Source: Brevibacillus laterosporus (GTDB taxonomy: Bacteria; Bacillota; Bacilli; Brevibacillales; Brevibacillaceae). From it: a stretch of DNA of 64,000 nt. The notes below the pieces were generated by a model that was not told the DNA's origin, did no database searches, and saw only the letters and a program-made list of their open reading frames with translations. Shown in pieces: positions 8,856 to 17,694 of the stretch (positions are counted from its first letter, which is position 1; each line of letters begins with the position of its first letter). A program made the position numbers and the translations under genes. Where the stretch lies: contig CP033464.1 of NCBI GenBank assembly GCA_007833815.1, positions 3,218,001 through 3,282,000 of the forward strand, read 5' to 3'.

Positions 8856-9463
8856 ACAAGAGGAAACTAGGTGTAGGAATAACAGGAGCAAGTGGTGCCA
8901 TGTATGGGGTTCGACTAGTGGAAGAATTACTGAGAGCAGGACATACGGTTCATCTGATGATAACAGAAGCCGGTTGGCAGGTCTTTCACGATGAATTAGA
9001 TTTTTCGCCAGCTATAGAGGATCGTGAAGCATTTTTACACGGTTATTTTGAGAAATGTTCCGAGGGTGAGCTTCATTATTGGACGTTGAGAGATTTTAAT
9101 TGCCCAATGGCTAGTGGTTCTTACAAGAGCGATGGGATGATCATTGTCCCATGCTCGATGGGTACACTCTCTGGTATTGCCCACGGGGCTTCTGGCAATT
9201 TATTGGAACGCTGTGCCGATGTAATGATTAAAGAGGGACGTAAGCTGGTGCTCGTTCCACGAGAAACGCCATTTAACGCGCTACATTTAGAAAATATGTT
9301 GAAACTAAGCCGTATCGGAGTAAAGATTCTCCCTGCGATGCCTGGTTTCTATCAACGCCCGCAAACACTTGATGATCTAGTAAATTTCGTGGTTGGCAAA
9401 GCGCTTGACCAACTTGATGTAGAGAATCATTTGTTTACGAGATGGGGAGAGAGCCATGAGTAA
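8852..9463 (+). CDS. mqnM: flavin prenyltransferase, UbiX/MqnM-like
   Basis: 203 aa from the ATG at 8852 that overlaps the mqnP stop as ATGA. The N-terminus holds the FMN-binding GITGASGAMYGVRL motif; GTLSGIAHGAS and LVPRETPFNALHLENML are typical UbiX segments. The family makes prenylated FMN, the cofactor of UbiD-type decarboxylases; the partner decarboxylase (MqnL/UbiD-like) is not in this window. Its position between a UbiA-type gene and mqnA argues for service in menaquinone synthesis. Confidence 0.88.
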   Translation: MNKRKLGVGITGASGAMYGVRLVEELLRAGHTVHLMITEAGWQVFHDELDFSPAIEDREAFLHGYFEKCSEGELHYWTLRDFNCPMASGSYKSDGMIIVPCSMGTLSGIAHGASGNLLERCADVMIKEGRKLVLVPRETPFNALHLENMLKLSRIGVKILPAMPGFYQRPQTLDDLVNFVVGKALDQLDVENHLFTRWGESHE

Positions 9464-10316
9464 AAGACGACTGCAGGTTGGACAAATCTTATATACAAAT
9501 ACGCTTCCTGTCTATTTTTATGTGAATGCAAACCATTTTTTAGGAAAAGCTGATTTTATCCAGCAATATCCTGCACAATTAAATATTGCTATGGCAGAGG
9601 GAACCATTGACGTAGGTCCTATATCTTCCTTCAGTTATGCAGAACATGAGGATCAATATGTGTTGATGCCAGATGTATGCGTTGGGGCAAAAGGTCCTGT
9701 AGGTTCCATCTTCTTATTCAGCAAACGCCCGATTGATCAACTTGATAAAGCTCATATTGCGTTAACCAACACTTCAGCTACATCTGTCAATTTGTTGCGG
9801 GTTATTTTGGAGAAATTCAAGGGAATGAGTATTGAATATACCACGATGCGCCCCGATATTACGGCGATGATGCAAGAACATGATGCTTCCATGTTAATTG
9901 GAGATGAAGCAATTCTAGCCCGTCAGCAGGATCTGGGTTACTATGTGTACGATTTAGGCCAACTTTGGTATGAGCATACAGGTTTCCCAATGACGTTTGC
10001 CGTATGGGCTATTCGTAAGGAAGCAGTTGAAACACATGGTAAATTGTTGCATCAGCTTCATGAAGAATTTGTATACAGTAAGAACAAGAGTCATGCCGAT
10101 TGTAGTGAGATAGTTCAGTACGCTCATCAGCATTTTGGTGGGGATGTTTCATTCTGGGAAGGATATTTTACTGGCTTAATTCATGATTTTACGCAGGAAC
10201 AAATTACAGGATTGGAACATTACTATGCTTGCACGGCTGATCTTGGTCTATTGTCCAAGCCGGTTAAGGTCACATTTTGGGCGACAGACAACATTACTAC
10301 TATGTCAACGAGTTAG
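9456..10316 (+). CDS. mqnA: chorismate dehydratase
   Basis: 286 aa MqnA-family periplasmic-binding-like fold enzyme. Characteristic pieces: VGQILYTNTLPVY at the N-terminus, DVGPISSFSYAEH around residues 50-63, and GDEAILARQ near residue 148. MqnA converts chorismate to 3-enolpyruvylbenzoate, the first step of the futalosine menaquinone pathway. Its ATG lies inside the mqnM 3' end (8-bp overlap). Chorismate would be supplied by aroA and aroC further along the window. Confidence 0.9.
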   Translation: MSKRRLQVGQILYTNTLPVYFYVNANHFLGKADFIQQYPAQLNIAMAEGTIDVGPISSFSYAEHEDQYVLMPDVCVGAKGPVGSIFLFSKRPIDQLDKAHIALTNTSATSVNLLRVILEKFKGMSIEYTTMRPDITAMMQEHDASMLIGDEAILARQQDLGYYVYDLGQLWYEHTGFPMTFAVWAIRKEAVETHGKLLHQLHEEFVYSKNKSHADCSEIVQYAHQHFGGDVSFWEGYFTGLIHDFTQEQITGLEHYYACTADLGLLSKPVKVTFWATDNITTMSTS

Positions 10317-10325
10317 GTGGATGAA

Positions 10326-11291
10326 ATGAATCTGGTCGATATCTATATGCAAGTAAAAAGTGATGTTACGTATATCGAGCGAGAACTGGAACGGTCCATT
10401 AATCCAGAGTCTCGTGAACTCTACCAATCTTCTACCCATCTTTTAAAGGCAGGCGGTAAGCGAATCCGCCCTGTCTTTGTGCTGTTAGCGGGTAAATTTG
10501 GGGATTATAATGTACAAAATTTGGCTCATGTAGCCGTACCTCTTGAGCTTATCCATATGGCAACGCTTGTCCACGATGATGTGGTGGATGATGCAAACAA
10601 ACGCCGAGGCAGAGACACCGTACGTACCAAATGGGACAACCGTGTGGCGATGTATTCCGGTAACTACATACTAGCAACAGCATTAGGTATCGTGACGAAA
10701 TTACCTAACCCAGAGATTCACCGTATTTTCTCTAAAGCGATTGTGGAGATGTGTAAAGGAGAGATTGAGCAAGTCCGTGATCTAGGAAATTGGGATCAGG
10801 GGTTGCGCAACTATCTACGTCGGATTAAACGAAAAACAGCTCTCCTGATTGCAATTAGCTGTCAATTGGGCGCACTTGCAACCAATGCTTCTGCAGATGT
10901 CGTGCGCCGCATGTATCACTTTGGCTACAATGTGGGAATGGCTTTTCAAATTACAGATGATATCTTAGATTTTACAGGCACAGAAAAACAGCTAGGCAAG
11001 CCTGCAGGAAGTGACTTACGTCAAGGAAATGTTACTCTGCCTGCTCTTTTTAGCGCGTATCAGGGTAGTACAAAGGACGTCTTTCAAGAGTGGATTCGTA
11101 CGGATGAAATCAACTCTCGCATTGAACAAGCAATACCCCTTATTCATCAAGGGGAAGGCATTGCTTACTCACAAGCATTGGCTGAACGCTACATAAATCG
11201 AGCCAAGCAAGCGTTAGCAGATTTGCCTGCATCACCAACAAAAAAATCACTGATGCAAATTGCTGATTACATTGGCGGGCGTAAATTTTAA
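10326..11291 (+). CDS. hepT: heptaprenyl diphosphate synthase component II
   Basis: 321 aa polyprenyl synthase, catalytic partner of HepS. First aspartate motif LVHDDVVDD (DDxxD), second motif ITDDILD, and the allylic site AGGKRIRPV. The ATG at 10326 follows AGGTGG; a GTG at 10317 directly after the mqnA stop is possible but has no ribosome site. This is the last gene of the cluster; its terminator has been split by an insertion sequence. Confidence 0.92.
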   Translation: MNLVDIYMQVKSDVTYIERELERSINPESRELYQSSTHLLKAGGKRIRPVFVLLAGKFGDYNVQNLAHVAVPLELIHMATLVHDDVVDDANKRRGRDTVRTKWDNRVAMYSGNYILATALGIVTKLPNPEIHRIFSKAIVEMCKGEIEQVRDLGNWDQGLRNYLRRIKRKTALLIAISCQLGALATNASADVVRRMYHFGYNVGMAFQITDDILDFTGTEKQLGKPAGSDLRQGNVTLPALFSAYQGSTKDVFQEWIRTDEINSRIEQAIPLIHQGEGIAYSQALAERYINRAKQALADLPASPTKKSLMQIADYIGGRKF

Positions 11292-11305
11292 TTGTGGAAA
11301 TATGA

Positions 11306-11319
11306 AAAAAGCTCCTTTC
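11306..11319 (+). terminator. 5' arm of the hepT terminator, separated from its 3' arm by an IS
   Basis: The arm ends in GCTCCTTTC and pairs over 14 positions with 13026-13039 (GAAAGGGGC followed by T5). The two arms were adjacent before the 1691-bp element inserted into the loop. Confidence 0.75.
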
Positions 11320-11327
11320 TTGTCGGA
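11319..11327 (+). repeat. target-site duplication, left copy
   Basis: CTTGTCGGA directly abuts the left inverted repeat; the same nine bases follow the right inverted repeat at 13019-13027. Confidence 0.8.
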
Positions 11328-11341
11328 GAGGGCACTGAAAA
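11328..11341 (+). repeat. IS left terminal inverted repeat
   Basis: GAGGGCACTGAAAA, a perfect inverted match to 13005-13018. It is followed by a second small palindrome, GAAAATC-TTAC-GATTTTC. Confidence 0.85.
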
Positions 11342-11377
11342 TCTTACGATTTTCCGAAGGAATTATATAGCTTCATC

Positions 11378-11426
11378 AAAAAAAGACGGCTCAAATTCAT
11401 TTCTTGAATGCAAGAGTCGTCTTTTT
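11378..11426. terminator. bidirectional terminator downstream of the transposase
   Basis: AAAAAGACGGCTC pairs with GAGTCGTCTTTTT around an inner ATTCA/TGAAT stem. T-runs flank the hairpin on both strands, so it can end transposase transcription and also stop hepT read-through. Confidence 0.75.
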
Positions 11427-11455
11427 ACCATTTTCATCGGTTTATTATTTTGTTT

Positions 11456-12907
11456 TTAATCCATTAATTTCAATATTCTTTTTAAGTTTACAGTGAATAT
11501 AGCCATTGCCCCTTGTAACTCCATGCCAATAAGACCCGAAGATGATGCCACATCATACCCGTGTCTGTGTTTTAGCTCACTGTTTTTCGCTTCAATTTTA
11601 TATCTTTCCTTTGATTTTTCTTTAAAGTACTCACTCTCTTGGAATTTTGCCTGTTCAGTATGTTCACTGGATTTAATACTCACTGAGTAACTTTTGCTTT
11701 TTGCTCCGTCTTTATAACAATCCTCTTTCAATGGACATTGCTTGCATTTCTCAATATCAAAGTAATACGTATCCGTTTGATTTTTCCCTACACCTTTTTT
11801 CCCTTGTCGAGCTTTACGGACTGCCATATGTCCTGCTTTACACACATACATCCCGGCATCCTTATTAAATTCAAATTCATCTTCCTTTTTACGATTCCCT
11901 TGCGTAACGAGAGGGTTTAATTTAGAAACTAGTTTGATTTCATTCTTTTTACTGTAAATAATATTATCTTTTTCCGAATAAGCTGTATCACCGATAACTG
12001 TTTCAATCTCCATGCCAGCTTCTATACTTTTCTCAATCAACGTTTGTAATTGCTTTCCATCACTTTTTTCTCCAGAAGTAATTGTTGCGGCTGTGATTAT
12101 CCTTTCTTCACTCATTGCCAAGTGTGTTTTGTAGCCAAAAAACGAGGAATCTGCACTTTTATGACCAAGTTTTGCATCAGGATCTTCTGAGATTTGCAAC
12201 TGTTCGAGGTCATCAGTGACAGTTTCTTTCAGTAGATTTAACTGTTCTTTTACTTTTGGATACTCGGAGATATTGCCTTCTTTTTCGATTACGTCAATGA
12301 GCTTTTGACAGTAGTCTATTTCATCCTCTAATACATTGGATGTTGTTTTAGCAGGGAACTTCTGCTTCATATTTTCATCTATTGTGTAGACGGCTTTTCT
12401 TAATTTCTTTGATCGATCCGTGAGGATCTCCTTCGGAGATTTTTGATTATAGCGAGCTTTCGTATGAGTAGCATCAACAATAATAGCTTTACTTTTGATA
12501 ATCCCCTTTTCAATAGCGATTTGAACTGTTTTATTAATAAGCATATCTAGAAGGTTAATGTCTTTTAAACGTAGCTTTCGAAATTTGGTTAAAGAACTCG
12601 CTTCTATCACTTTCTCCTCTGGTACCATATGGAGAAAATACTTAAATGACATGTCATATTTCGAACGTTCAACCAAATCTACATCAGACAAATCATAAAT
12701 AGACTTCAACAATAAATATTTAAACATACGAATAGGATCAATAGCTTTACGACCATTATCTAGGCAGTATTTATCCTTAAGCTCGTCATACACAAAAGAG
12801 AAGTCCATAAGTTCGTTGATTTTTCGTAACAAATTATCCTTCGGAACGACTACATCATATATAGCTATAAATGGACTGAAGATCATTGATTGTTGTTTTT
12901 GAATCAT
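11456..12907 (-). CDS. IS1182-like DDE transposase
   Basis: 483 aa from the ATG at 12907 (GGGTGGG upstream); an ATG 15 bases earlier at 12922 lacks a clear ribosome site. The N-terminus shows the DUF772-like region (DNLLRKINELMDFSFVYDEL ... RMFKYLLLKSIYDLSD), then the catalytic part with IIVDATHTKARY (first Asp), VIGDTAYSEKDN (second Asp) and, late in the protein, KNSELKHRHGYD holding the likely catalytic Glu. Four clustered cysteines (CKAGH, CKQCPLKEDC) probably bind zinc. The frame is uninterrupted, so the enzyme is likely functional. Confidence 0.92.
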   Translation of the reverse strand: MIQKQQSMIFSPFIAIYDVVVPKDNLLRKINELMDFSFVYDELKDKYCLDNGRKAIDPIRMFKYLLLKSIYDLSDVDLVERSKYDMSFKYFLHMVPEEKVIEASSLTKFRKLRLKDINLLDMLINKTVQIAIEKGIIKSKAIIVDATHTKARYNQKSPKEILTDRSKKLRKAVYTIDENMKQKFPAKTTSNVLEDEIDYCQKLIDVIEKEGNISEYPKVKEQLNLLKETVTDDLEQLQISEDPDAKLGHKSADSSFFGYKTHLAMSEERIITAATITSGEKSDGKQLQTLIEKSIEAGMEIETVIGDTAYSEKDNIIYSKKNEIKLVSKLNPLVTQGNRKKEDEFEFNKDAGMYVCKAGHMAVRKARQGKKGVGKNQTDTYYFDIEKCKQCPLKEDCYKDGAKSKSYSVSIKSSEHTEQAKFQESEYFKEKSKERYKIEAKNSELKHRHGYDVASSSGLIGMELQGAMAIFTVNLKRILKLMD

Positions 12908-12944
12908 CGTACCCACCCACATAAATTGATACTTTTATTATACA

Positions 12945-12992
12945 GAAAAAAGGTACAATCACCTCGAAAAATGAGGGATTATACCTTTTTTT
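12945..12992. terminator. terminator hairpin just inside the IS right end
   Basis: AAAAAAGGTA-c-AATC pairs with GATTATACCTTTTTT, with an inner CCTC/GAGG stem. It is T-rich on both strands and would shield the transposase gene from outside transcription. Confidence 0.7.
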
Positions 12993-13004
12993 GTTAAGTG
13001 GACT

Positions 13005-13018
13005 TTTTCAGTGCCCTC
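13005..13018 (-). repeat. IS right terminal inverted repeat
   Basis: TTTTCAGTGCCCTC, the exact reverse complement of the left end. Confidence 0.85.
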
Positions 13019-13027
13019 CTTGTCGGA
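13019..13027 (+). repeat. target-site duplication, right copy
   Basis: CTTGTCGGA, identical to 11319-11327. Confidence 0.8.
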
Positions 13028-13039
13028 AAGGGGCTTTTT
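13026..13039 (+). terminator. 3' arm and T-run of the split hepT terminator
   Basis: GAAAGGGGCTTTTT is complementary to 11306-11319. With one copy of the duplication removed, the two arms form a 14-bp stem with a 6-nt loop followed by the T-run. Confidence 0.75.
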
Positions 13040-13147
13040 GTACTATGTAAGGTATACAATGGGAGAGGAAATGTATACGCAAAACTATGTGAAAATAATA
13101 ACTCTTCAATATCAATCAAATTTAATGAAGTTTCTGCAACTGAGCGG

Positions 13148-13176
13148 TTGCTTGTACGGCTTTCTTCTGATAAAAT
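13148..13176 (+). promoter_or_regulatory. putative sigma-A promoter of ndk
   Basis: TTGCTT and TAAAAT with exactly 17 bp between, about 45 bp ahead of the ndk start. It lies outside the IS, so ndk expression need not depend on read-through. Confidence 0.55.
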
Positions 13177-13225
13177 TCTCGATGGTACAAATATTCTCTA
13201 CATATAGGTATGGAGGGCATTCGAC

Positions 13226-13669
13226 ATGGAAAAAACTTTTATCATGGTAAAGCCAGACGGCGTACAACGTAATCTTGTAGGAGAGATCGTTGCTCGTTTT
13301 GAGAAAAAGGGCTTTGCTTTGGTTGGCGCTAAACTAATGAATGTAAGCCGTGAAAAAGCGGAAGAACATTACGCTGAACATAAAGAGCGTCCTTTCTTTG
13401 GTGAATTGGTAGACTTCATCACATCTGGTCCTGTATTTGCAATGGTATGGGAAGGTGACAAGGTTATTAGCACAGCACGCAACATGATGGGAAAAACGAA
13501 CCCAGCTGATGCAGCACCTGGAACAATTCGTGGTGATTATGCAGTATCTGTAGGTATGAATATCATTCATGGTTCTGATTCTGCTGAAAGCGCAGAGCGT
13601 GAAATCGGTCTTTGGTTCTCTAAGGATGAAATCGTTTCCGTAGAAAAAACGATTGCTCGTTGGATCTAA
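13226..13669 (+). CDS. ndk: nucleoside diphosphate kinase
   Basis: 147 aa, normal length. It moves the gamma-phosphate of ATP to nucleoside diphosphates through a phosphohistidine; the active-site histidine is H115 in NIIHGSDS. The N-terminus [16 protein letters not shown] is canonical. ATG follows GGAGGG. In B. subtilis it lies between hepT and cheR; the order is kept here apart from the IS. Confidence 0.97.
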   Translation: MEKTFIMVKPDGVQRNLVGEIVARFEKKGFALVGAKLMNVSREKAEEHYAEHKERPFFGELVDFITSGPVFAMVWEGDKVISTARNMMGKTNPADAAPGTIRGDYAVSVGMNIIHGSDSAESAEREIGLWFSKDEIVSVEKTIARWI

Positions 13670-13688
13670 TTTGACAACTTTGGTAAAA

Positions 13689-13714
13689 GGGCCTTCTTTG
13701 GAAGGTCTTTTTTT
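13689..13714 (+). terminator. ndk terminator
   Basis: GGCCTTC-TTTG-GAAGGTC followed by seven T. Confidence 0.85.
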
Positions 13715-13785
13715 CGTTTCGTAGCAGGATTTAGCGAATTGTGTAACGAATGGCTTGAAGTAAGGCAAAAGGGGGATTATACATA

Positions 13786-14571
13786 GTGGAGGACAAAGAT
13801 TTCTTGCAATTTATTGACCTGATCAAAAAGAAAACGGGCATTGATCTAGCGCTATATAAAGAGGCACAAATGAAGCGCAGACTAACTTCTTTACGAATAA
13901 AGCGGGGGTTTAACAGCTTTGTTGCGTATTTTGAAGGCTTAAACAAAGATCAGGATTTATTCTATGAGTTTTTGGATCGGATGACCATAAATGTTTCAGA
14001 GTTTTTCCGAAATCCAGGTAGATGGGAGACGCTCGAAAACAAAATTCTGCCCAGATTATATGCAGAGTCTCGCCGTCTGAAGCTGTGGAGTGCAGCGTGT
14101 TCTACAGGGGAAGAACCCTATACACTGTCACTTGTGTTAAAAAGAAAGCAATTACTCGCGTCCTCTAATATTTTAGCTAGTGATATTGATGAAGGAGCGA
14201 TTGCGAAAGCGAAGCAGGGTGTATATTTGGAGCGTTCTTTACAAGATTGCCCCAAAGATTTATTACAAAAATATTTTCATAAAGACCAGCTTACATATCG
14301 TCTGGATCAAGAAATAAAGAATGCCGTGCACTTTAAAAAACATAATCTGCTAGCTGAGTCATTTGATACAGGCTATGATCTAATTATCTGCCGCAATGTC
14401 ATGATTTATTTTACAGAAGAAGCGAAACATGAATTATATCAAAAGTTTAGTCGTGCTCTTCGCCCTGGTGGCGTATTATTCGTAGGGAGTACAGAGCAAA
14501 TTTTCCAGCCACAGCAATATCAATTTGAGGCAGAAGATACGTTTTTTTATAAAAAGGTAATAAAATCATAA
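13786..14571 (+). CDS. cheR: chemotaxis protein methyltransferase
   Basis: 261 aa CheR, which methylates glutamates of methyl-accepting chemotaxis proteins using SAM. N-terminal helical CheR domain (about 1-70), then the methyltransferase domain with TINVSEFFRNPGRWE, the SAM motif LWSAACSTGEEPYTL, and DLIICRNVMIYF. It starts with GTG behind AAAAGGGGG. No other chemotaxis genes are near; this isolated location between ndk and aroC is the same as in B. subtilis. Confidence 0.93.
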   Translation: MEDKDFLQFIDLIKKKTGIDLALYKEAQMKRRLTSLRIKRGFNSFVAYFEGLNKDQDLFYEFLDRMTINVSEFFRNPGRWETLENKILPRLYAESRRLKLWSAACSTGEEPYTLSLVLKRKQLLASSNILASDIDEGAIAKAKQGVYLERSLQDCPKDLLQKYFHKDQLTYRLDQEIKNAVHFKKHNLLAESFDTGYDLIICRNVMIYFTEEAKHELYQKFSRALRPGGVLFVGSTEQIFQPQQYQFEAEDTFFYKKVIKS

Positions 14572-14652
14572 CGATTCATGTATACCAATGATTTATTTAT
14601 TGAACAATAGCTACTAGGAAGACAAACTTTTCCAGACGGAGGCAACGAGTCA

Positions 14653-14820
14653 ATGGATAAATCAAAGGTGATTGAAGCGTATCGACTTGGGCTCATCAAT
14701 TTGCAAGAGTGTGGACAGATTCTAGGCACAGAAACTCGCCAACTGGAAAACCTAGTGATGCAGAAGCGACTCTACTATCGTGAGCAGGCTGATCGACTTA
14801 TGACCATCGATCATCTATAG
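14653..14820 (+). CDS. small conserved-looking protein, 55 aa
   Basis: A short frame starting MDKSKVIEAYRLGLINLQEC and ending RLMTIDHL, preceded by CGGAGG ten bases before the ATG and followed directly by an intrinsic terminator. The composition is helical and charged, without membrane segment. The N-terminal part looks like a small helical DNA-binding or regulator-type fragment, but I do not recognise a family. The clear ribosome site plus its own terminator argue that it is a real gene between cheR and aroC. Confidence 0.6.
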   Translation: MDKSKVIEAYRLGLINLQECGQILGTETRQLENLVMQKRLYYREQADRLMTIDHL

Positions 14821-14829
14821 ACATGGCAG

Positions 14830-14860
14830 AATGCTTCTCCCTATCGTGAGAAGCATTTTG
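14830..14860 (+). terminator. terminator between the small ORF and aroC
   Basis: AATGCTTCTC-CCTATCGT-GAGAAGCATT with a following TT-rich tail. Confidence 0.8.
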
Positions 14861-14871
14861 TCTTATTTTTG

Positions 14872-14900
14872 TTTCCATCTTAGGCTATGTATGATATTAT
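14872..14900 (+). promoter_or_regulatory. putative promoter of the aromatic supraoperon
   Basis: TTTCCA and TATTAT separated by 17 bp, 43 bp upstream of the aroC GTG. The -35 matches consensus at four of six positions. Confidence 0.45.
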
Positions 14901-14942
14901 ATCGCTTAAAAGTGTTAAAGGATTGGACTGGAGGAGAGAAGA

Positions 14943-16106
14943 GTGAGATATATAACCGCAGGAGAGTCACATGGACCACAATTAACAGCTATTATTGAAG
15001 GAATTCCTAGCAATCTTCCCTTTTCATTTGACGAAATAAACAAACAATTACACCGTCGCCAAAAGGGGCATGGTCGAGGACGTCGGATGCAGATTGAGAA
15101 AGATACTGTGCAGGTCGTGTCGGGTGTACGTCACGGGTATACAACGGGTGCTCCTGTTACGTTGATTGTTGAGAATAATGACTGGACCCACTGGCAAAAA
15201 ATTATGAGCGCTGAACCTGTACCAGAAGAGGATGAAGCACGCCGTCGTGTGTCGCGTCCACGTCCTGGTCATGCTGACTTGAATGGGGCTATTAAATATC
15301 ACCAAAGGGATATGCGAAATATTCTAGAACGCTCTAGTGCGCGGGAAACGACAATGCGGGTAGCGGTAGGTGCTGTGGCACGCCAATTATTAGCCCAATT
15401 TGGTATTCGTGTAGCTGGTCGTGTTAAGCAGATCGGGCATGTCGTAGCAGAAGAACGCGAATTATCTTTTGACGATTTAATGCAAATTACAGAGGACTCA
15501 CCTGTGCGTTGCATTGACCCGGTTGCGGAGAAAAAAATGATGGAGCTTATAGATCGCGCTAAAGAAGAAGGCGATTCTCTAGGTGGAATCGTAGAAGTAA
15601 TCGTGGAAGGCGTACCTATTGGTTTAGGTAGCTATGTGCAGTGGGATCGCAAGCTGGATGCTAGATTAGCTCAAGCTATTATGAGTATTCAAGCGTTTAA
15701 AGGAGTAGAGATTGGAATTGGCTTTGAAGCGGCAGGGTTGCCGGGTTCGCAGGTACACGATGAAATTGAATGGACGGAAGGAAAAGGCTACAGCCGCACA
15801 ACAAATCGGGCAGGTGGTCTGGAGGGTAGCATGACCACTGGTATGCCAATTGTGGTGCGTGGTGTAATGAAGCCAATCCCTACTTTATATAAACCGTTAA
15901 TGAGTGTAGATATTGATACCAAAGAGCCATTTGCAGCAACGATTGAACGTTCTGATAGCTGTGCTGTACCAGCTGCTAGTGTAGTGGCTGAAGCGGTCGT
16001 CGCTTGGGAAATTGCTCGTGCAATGTGTGAGAAATTTCCATCAGATGCATTAGATGACATGTTGGCTAATGTAGAAGAATACCGCACTTACACGGAGAAA
16101 TTCTAA
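14943..16106 (+). CDS. aroC: chorismate synthase
   Basis: 387 aa. It converts 5-enolpyruvylshikimate-3-phosphate to chorismate with reduced FMN. Signature segments: [17 protein letters not shown] at residues 7-23, [15 protein letters not shown], and the second signature [12 protein letters not shown]. Starts at GTG 14943 with GGAGGAGAG upstream. Called aroF in B. subtilis. It is the first gene of aroC-aroB-aroH; its last base is shared with the aroB start. Confidence 0.97.
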   Translation: MRYITAGESHGPQLTAIIEGIPSNLPFSFDEINKQLHRRQKGHGRGRRMQIEKDTVQVVSGVRHGYTTGAPVTLIVENNDWTHWQKIMSAEPVPEEDEARRRVSRPRPGHADLNGAIKYHQRDMRNILERSSARETTMRVAVGAVARQLLAQFGIRVAGRVKQIGHVVAEERELSFDDLMQITEDSPVRCIDPVAEKKMMELIDRAKEEGDSLGGIVEVIVEGVPIGLGSYVQWDRKLDARLAQAIMSIQAFKGVEIGIGFEAAGLPGSQVHDEIEWTEGKGYSRTTNRAGGLEGSMTTGMPIVVRGVMKPIPTLYKPLMSVDIDTKEPFAATIERSDSCAVPAASVVAEAVVAWEIARAMCEKFPSDALDDMLANVEEYRTYTEKF

Positions 16107-17215
16107 TGGAAAAACGAACGTTATTTGTTGATTTGAATGAGAGAGCTTATCCGATTCATATTGGGGCAGGGCTGTTGAGCCAGACACCTGCCCTGCTACA
16201 GGAGGTAAACATCAAGGCTTCTCAAAAGCTATTTCTTATAACGGATGCCCATGTAGCGCAACACTATTTGAAGCCATTACAGCATCACTTAGCAGAGGCA
16301 GGTTATCAAGTTGCATTCCATATTGTTCCTGCTGGCGAAAAAGCGAAACAGTTCGCTGTCTACGAAGAGGTGATGACTGCTGCTATTGAGGCAGGGCTTG
16401 ATCGTAAATCTGTCGTGCTTGCATTAGGCGGTGGAGTTGTAGGTGATTTGGCTGGATTTGTAGCAGCCACGTATATGCGTGGAATTGATTTTGTGCAAAT
16501 TCCCACAAGCCTGCTGGCTCATGATAGCTCGGTAGGTGGTAAGGTGGCTATCAATCATCGATTGGGTAAGAATTTGATTGGAGCTTTTCACCAGCCTTTG
16601 ATGGTTATTTACGATGTGGCTACGCTACAAACATTGCCCCCTAGAGAAATCTCAGCTGGTTTTGCGGAAGTGGTTAAGCACGGTCTTATTTCAGATGAAG
16701 GATTTGTGCGATGGTTGGAGGAGCATGCGAAAAGTCTAATGGAGCTGGACGCTGAACTAGTTGGAGAAGCGATCTATCGTGGTTGTGCCGTAAAAGCGGC
16801 GGTTGTAGCCAAAGATGAGACAGAGCAAGATATTCGAATGACCTTAAATCTGGGTCATACCTTTGGTCATGCTTTTGAAGCATTGACTGGTTATAATCAG
16901 CTAAATCATGGGGAAGCGATCTCGATCGGTATGATAGTAGCTGCGCGTTATGCAGAGTCTATAAAAATGGCGCCACAAGGTGTAGCGGAGCGTACAAAAA
17001 GAGTGCTCTCAGCCTTTGGATTGCCAACCCAATGGCCAAAAGGATTGCATCCAGAAGATGTACTGAGGGCAATGCATCTGGATAAAAAAGGCGTTGCAGG
17101 AAAACTTACACTTGTTTTGCCAACTTCTATGGAGCATGTAGAGATCGTGCCTTGGGTAGAAGAAGAAAATGTACTACGGTTTATGAGAGTAGAGTGGGAG
17201 GAGTCACAACAATGA
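16106..17215 (+). CDS. aroB: 3-dehydroquinate synthase
   Basis: 369 aa NAD- and metal-dependent enzyme of the shikimate pathway (DAHP to 3-dehydroquinate). NAD-binding [13 protein letters not shown] near residue 110, [19 protein letters not shown] for the active site, and metal ligands in [12 protein letters not shown] and NHGEA. The ATG overlaps the aroC stop by one base, indicating translational coupling. Confidence 0.97.
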   Translation: MEKRTLFVDLNERAYPIHIGAGLLSQTPALLQEVNIKASQKLFLITDAHVAQHYLKPLQHHLAEAGYQVAFHIVPAGEKAKQFAVYEEVMTAAIEAGLDRKSVVLALGGGVVGDLAGFVAATYMRGIDFVQIPTSLLAHDSSVGGKVAINHRLGKNLIGAFHQPLMVIYDVATLQTLPPREISAGFAEVVKHGLISDEGFVRWLEEHAKSLMELDAELVGEAIYRGCAVKAAVVAKDETEQDIRMTLNLGHTFGHAFEALTGYNQLNHGEAISIGMIVAARYAESIKMAPQGVAERTKRVLSAFGLPTQWPKGLHPEDVLRAMHLDKKGVAGKLTLVLPTSMEHVEIVPWVEEENVLRFMRVEWEESQQ

Positions 17216-17583
17216 GTAAGCTAAGAGGGGTCCGTGGTGCGACAACGGTCACCCTGAATGAGAAGAGCGAAATTTTAACGGCAACCGCAGAGCTTTTGCG
17301 TGAAATGGTACGTAAAAATGGAATTGAGACAGACGATATAGCGAGCGCCATCATCACGATGACAGAGGATTTGGATGCTGTATTTCCAGCTCAGGCTGCA
17401 AGAGAGTTTTTGAAATGGGAGCATGTTCCACTTATGTGTGCAAAAGAAATTTCGGTGGAAGGTAGTCTAAAGTGCTGTATTCGTGTCATGCTACACATCA
17501 ATACTGATAAGTCTCCACATGAAATTCAACATATTTTTCAACGGGAGGCAGTTCGCTTGCGTCCAGATTTAGTAAAAGAATAG
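17212..17583 (+). CDS. aroH: chorismate mutase, AroH type
   Basis: 123 aa monofunctional trimeric chorismate mutase. The start [13 protein letters not shown] includes the active-site arginine of the RGATT motif; [10 protein letters not shown] is the second conserved stretch. ATG at 17212 overlaps the aroB stop as ATGA, with GGGAGGAG upstream; an earlier in-frame ATG inside aroB is unlikely. It makes prephenate for tyrosine and phenylalanine. Confidence 0.95.
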   Translation: MSKLRGVRGATTVTLNEKSEILTATAELLREMVRKNGIETDDIASAIITMTEDLDAVFPAQAAREFLKWEHVPLMCAKEISVEGSLKCCIRVMLHINTDKSPHEIQHIFQREAVRLRPDLVKE

Positions 17584-17613
17584 TTGACAGCAGGGGAGAA
17601 GGTTTTGTAAAGT
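17584..17613 (+). promoter_or_regulatory. putative trp promoter
   Basis: A perfect TTGACA at 17584-17589, right after the aroH stop, is followed by 18 bp and TAAAGT. The transcript would start near 17620 and carry a leader of about 250 nt before trpE. Confidence 0.6.
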
Positions 17614-17694
17614 AAGAGAAAGTTTTACTAGTTAAGAACAGGCAAGTAGATAAGAGCAAGATTAGTAGCAAGAGCAAGATAATAGGCAAGATCA

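Larger units (their letters stand above)
11328..13018. mobile_element. complete IS1182-family-like insertion sequence, 1691 bp
   Basis: Both ends carry the same 14-bp perfect terminal inverted repeat (GAGGGCACTGAAAA) and the element is bounded by a 9-bp direct repeat. It contains one intact transposase gene on the reverse strand, plus bidirectional terminator hairpins just inside each end. Its intact reading frame and perfect duplication suggest recent insertion. The IS1182 assignment rests on the transposase layout, not on a database match. Confidence 0.88.
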
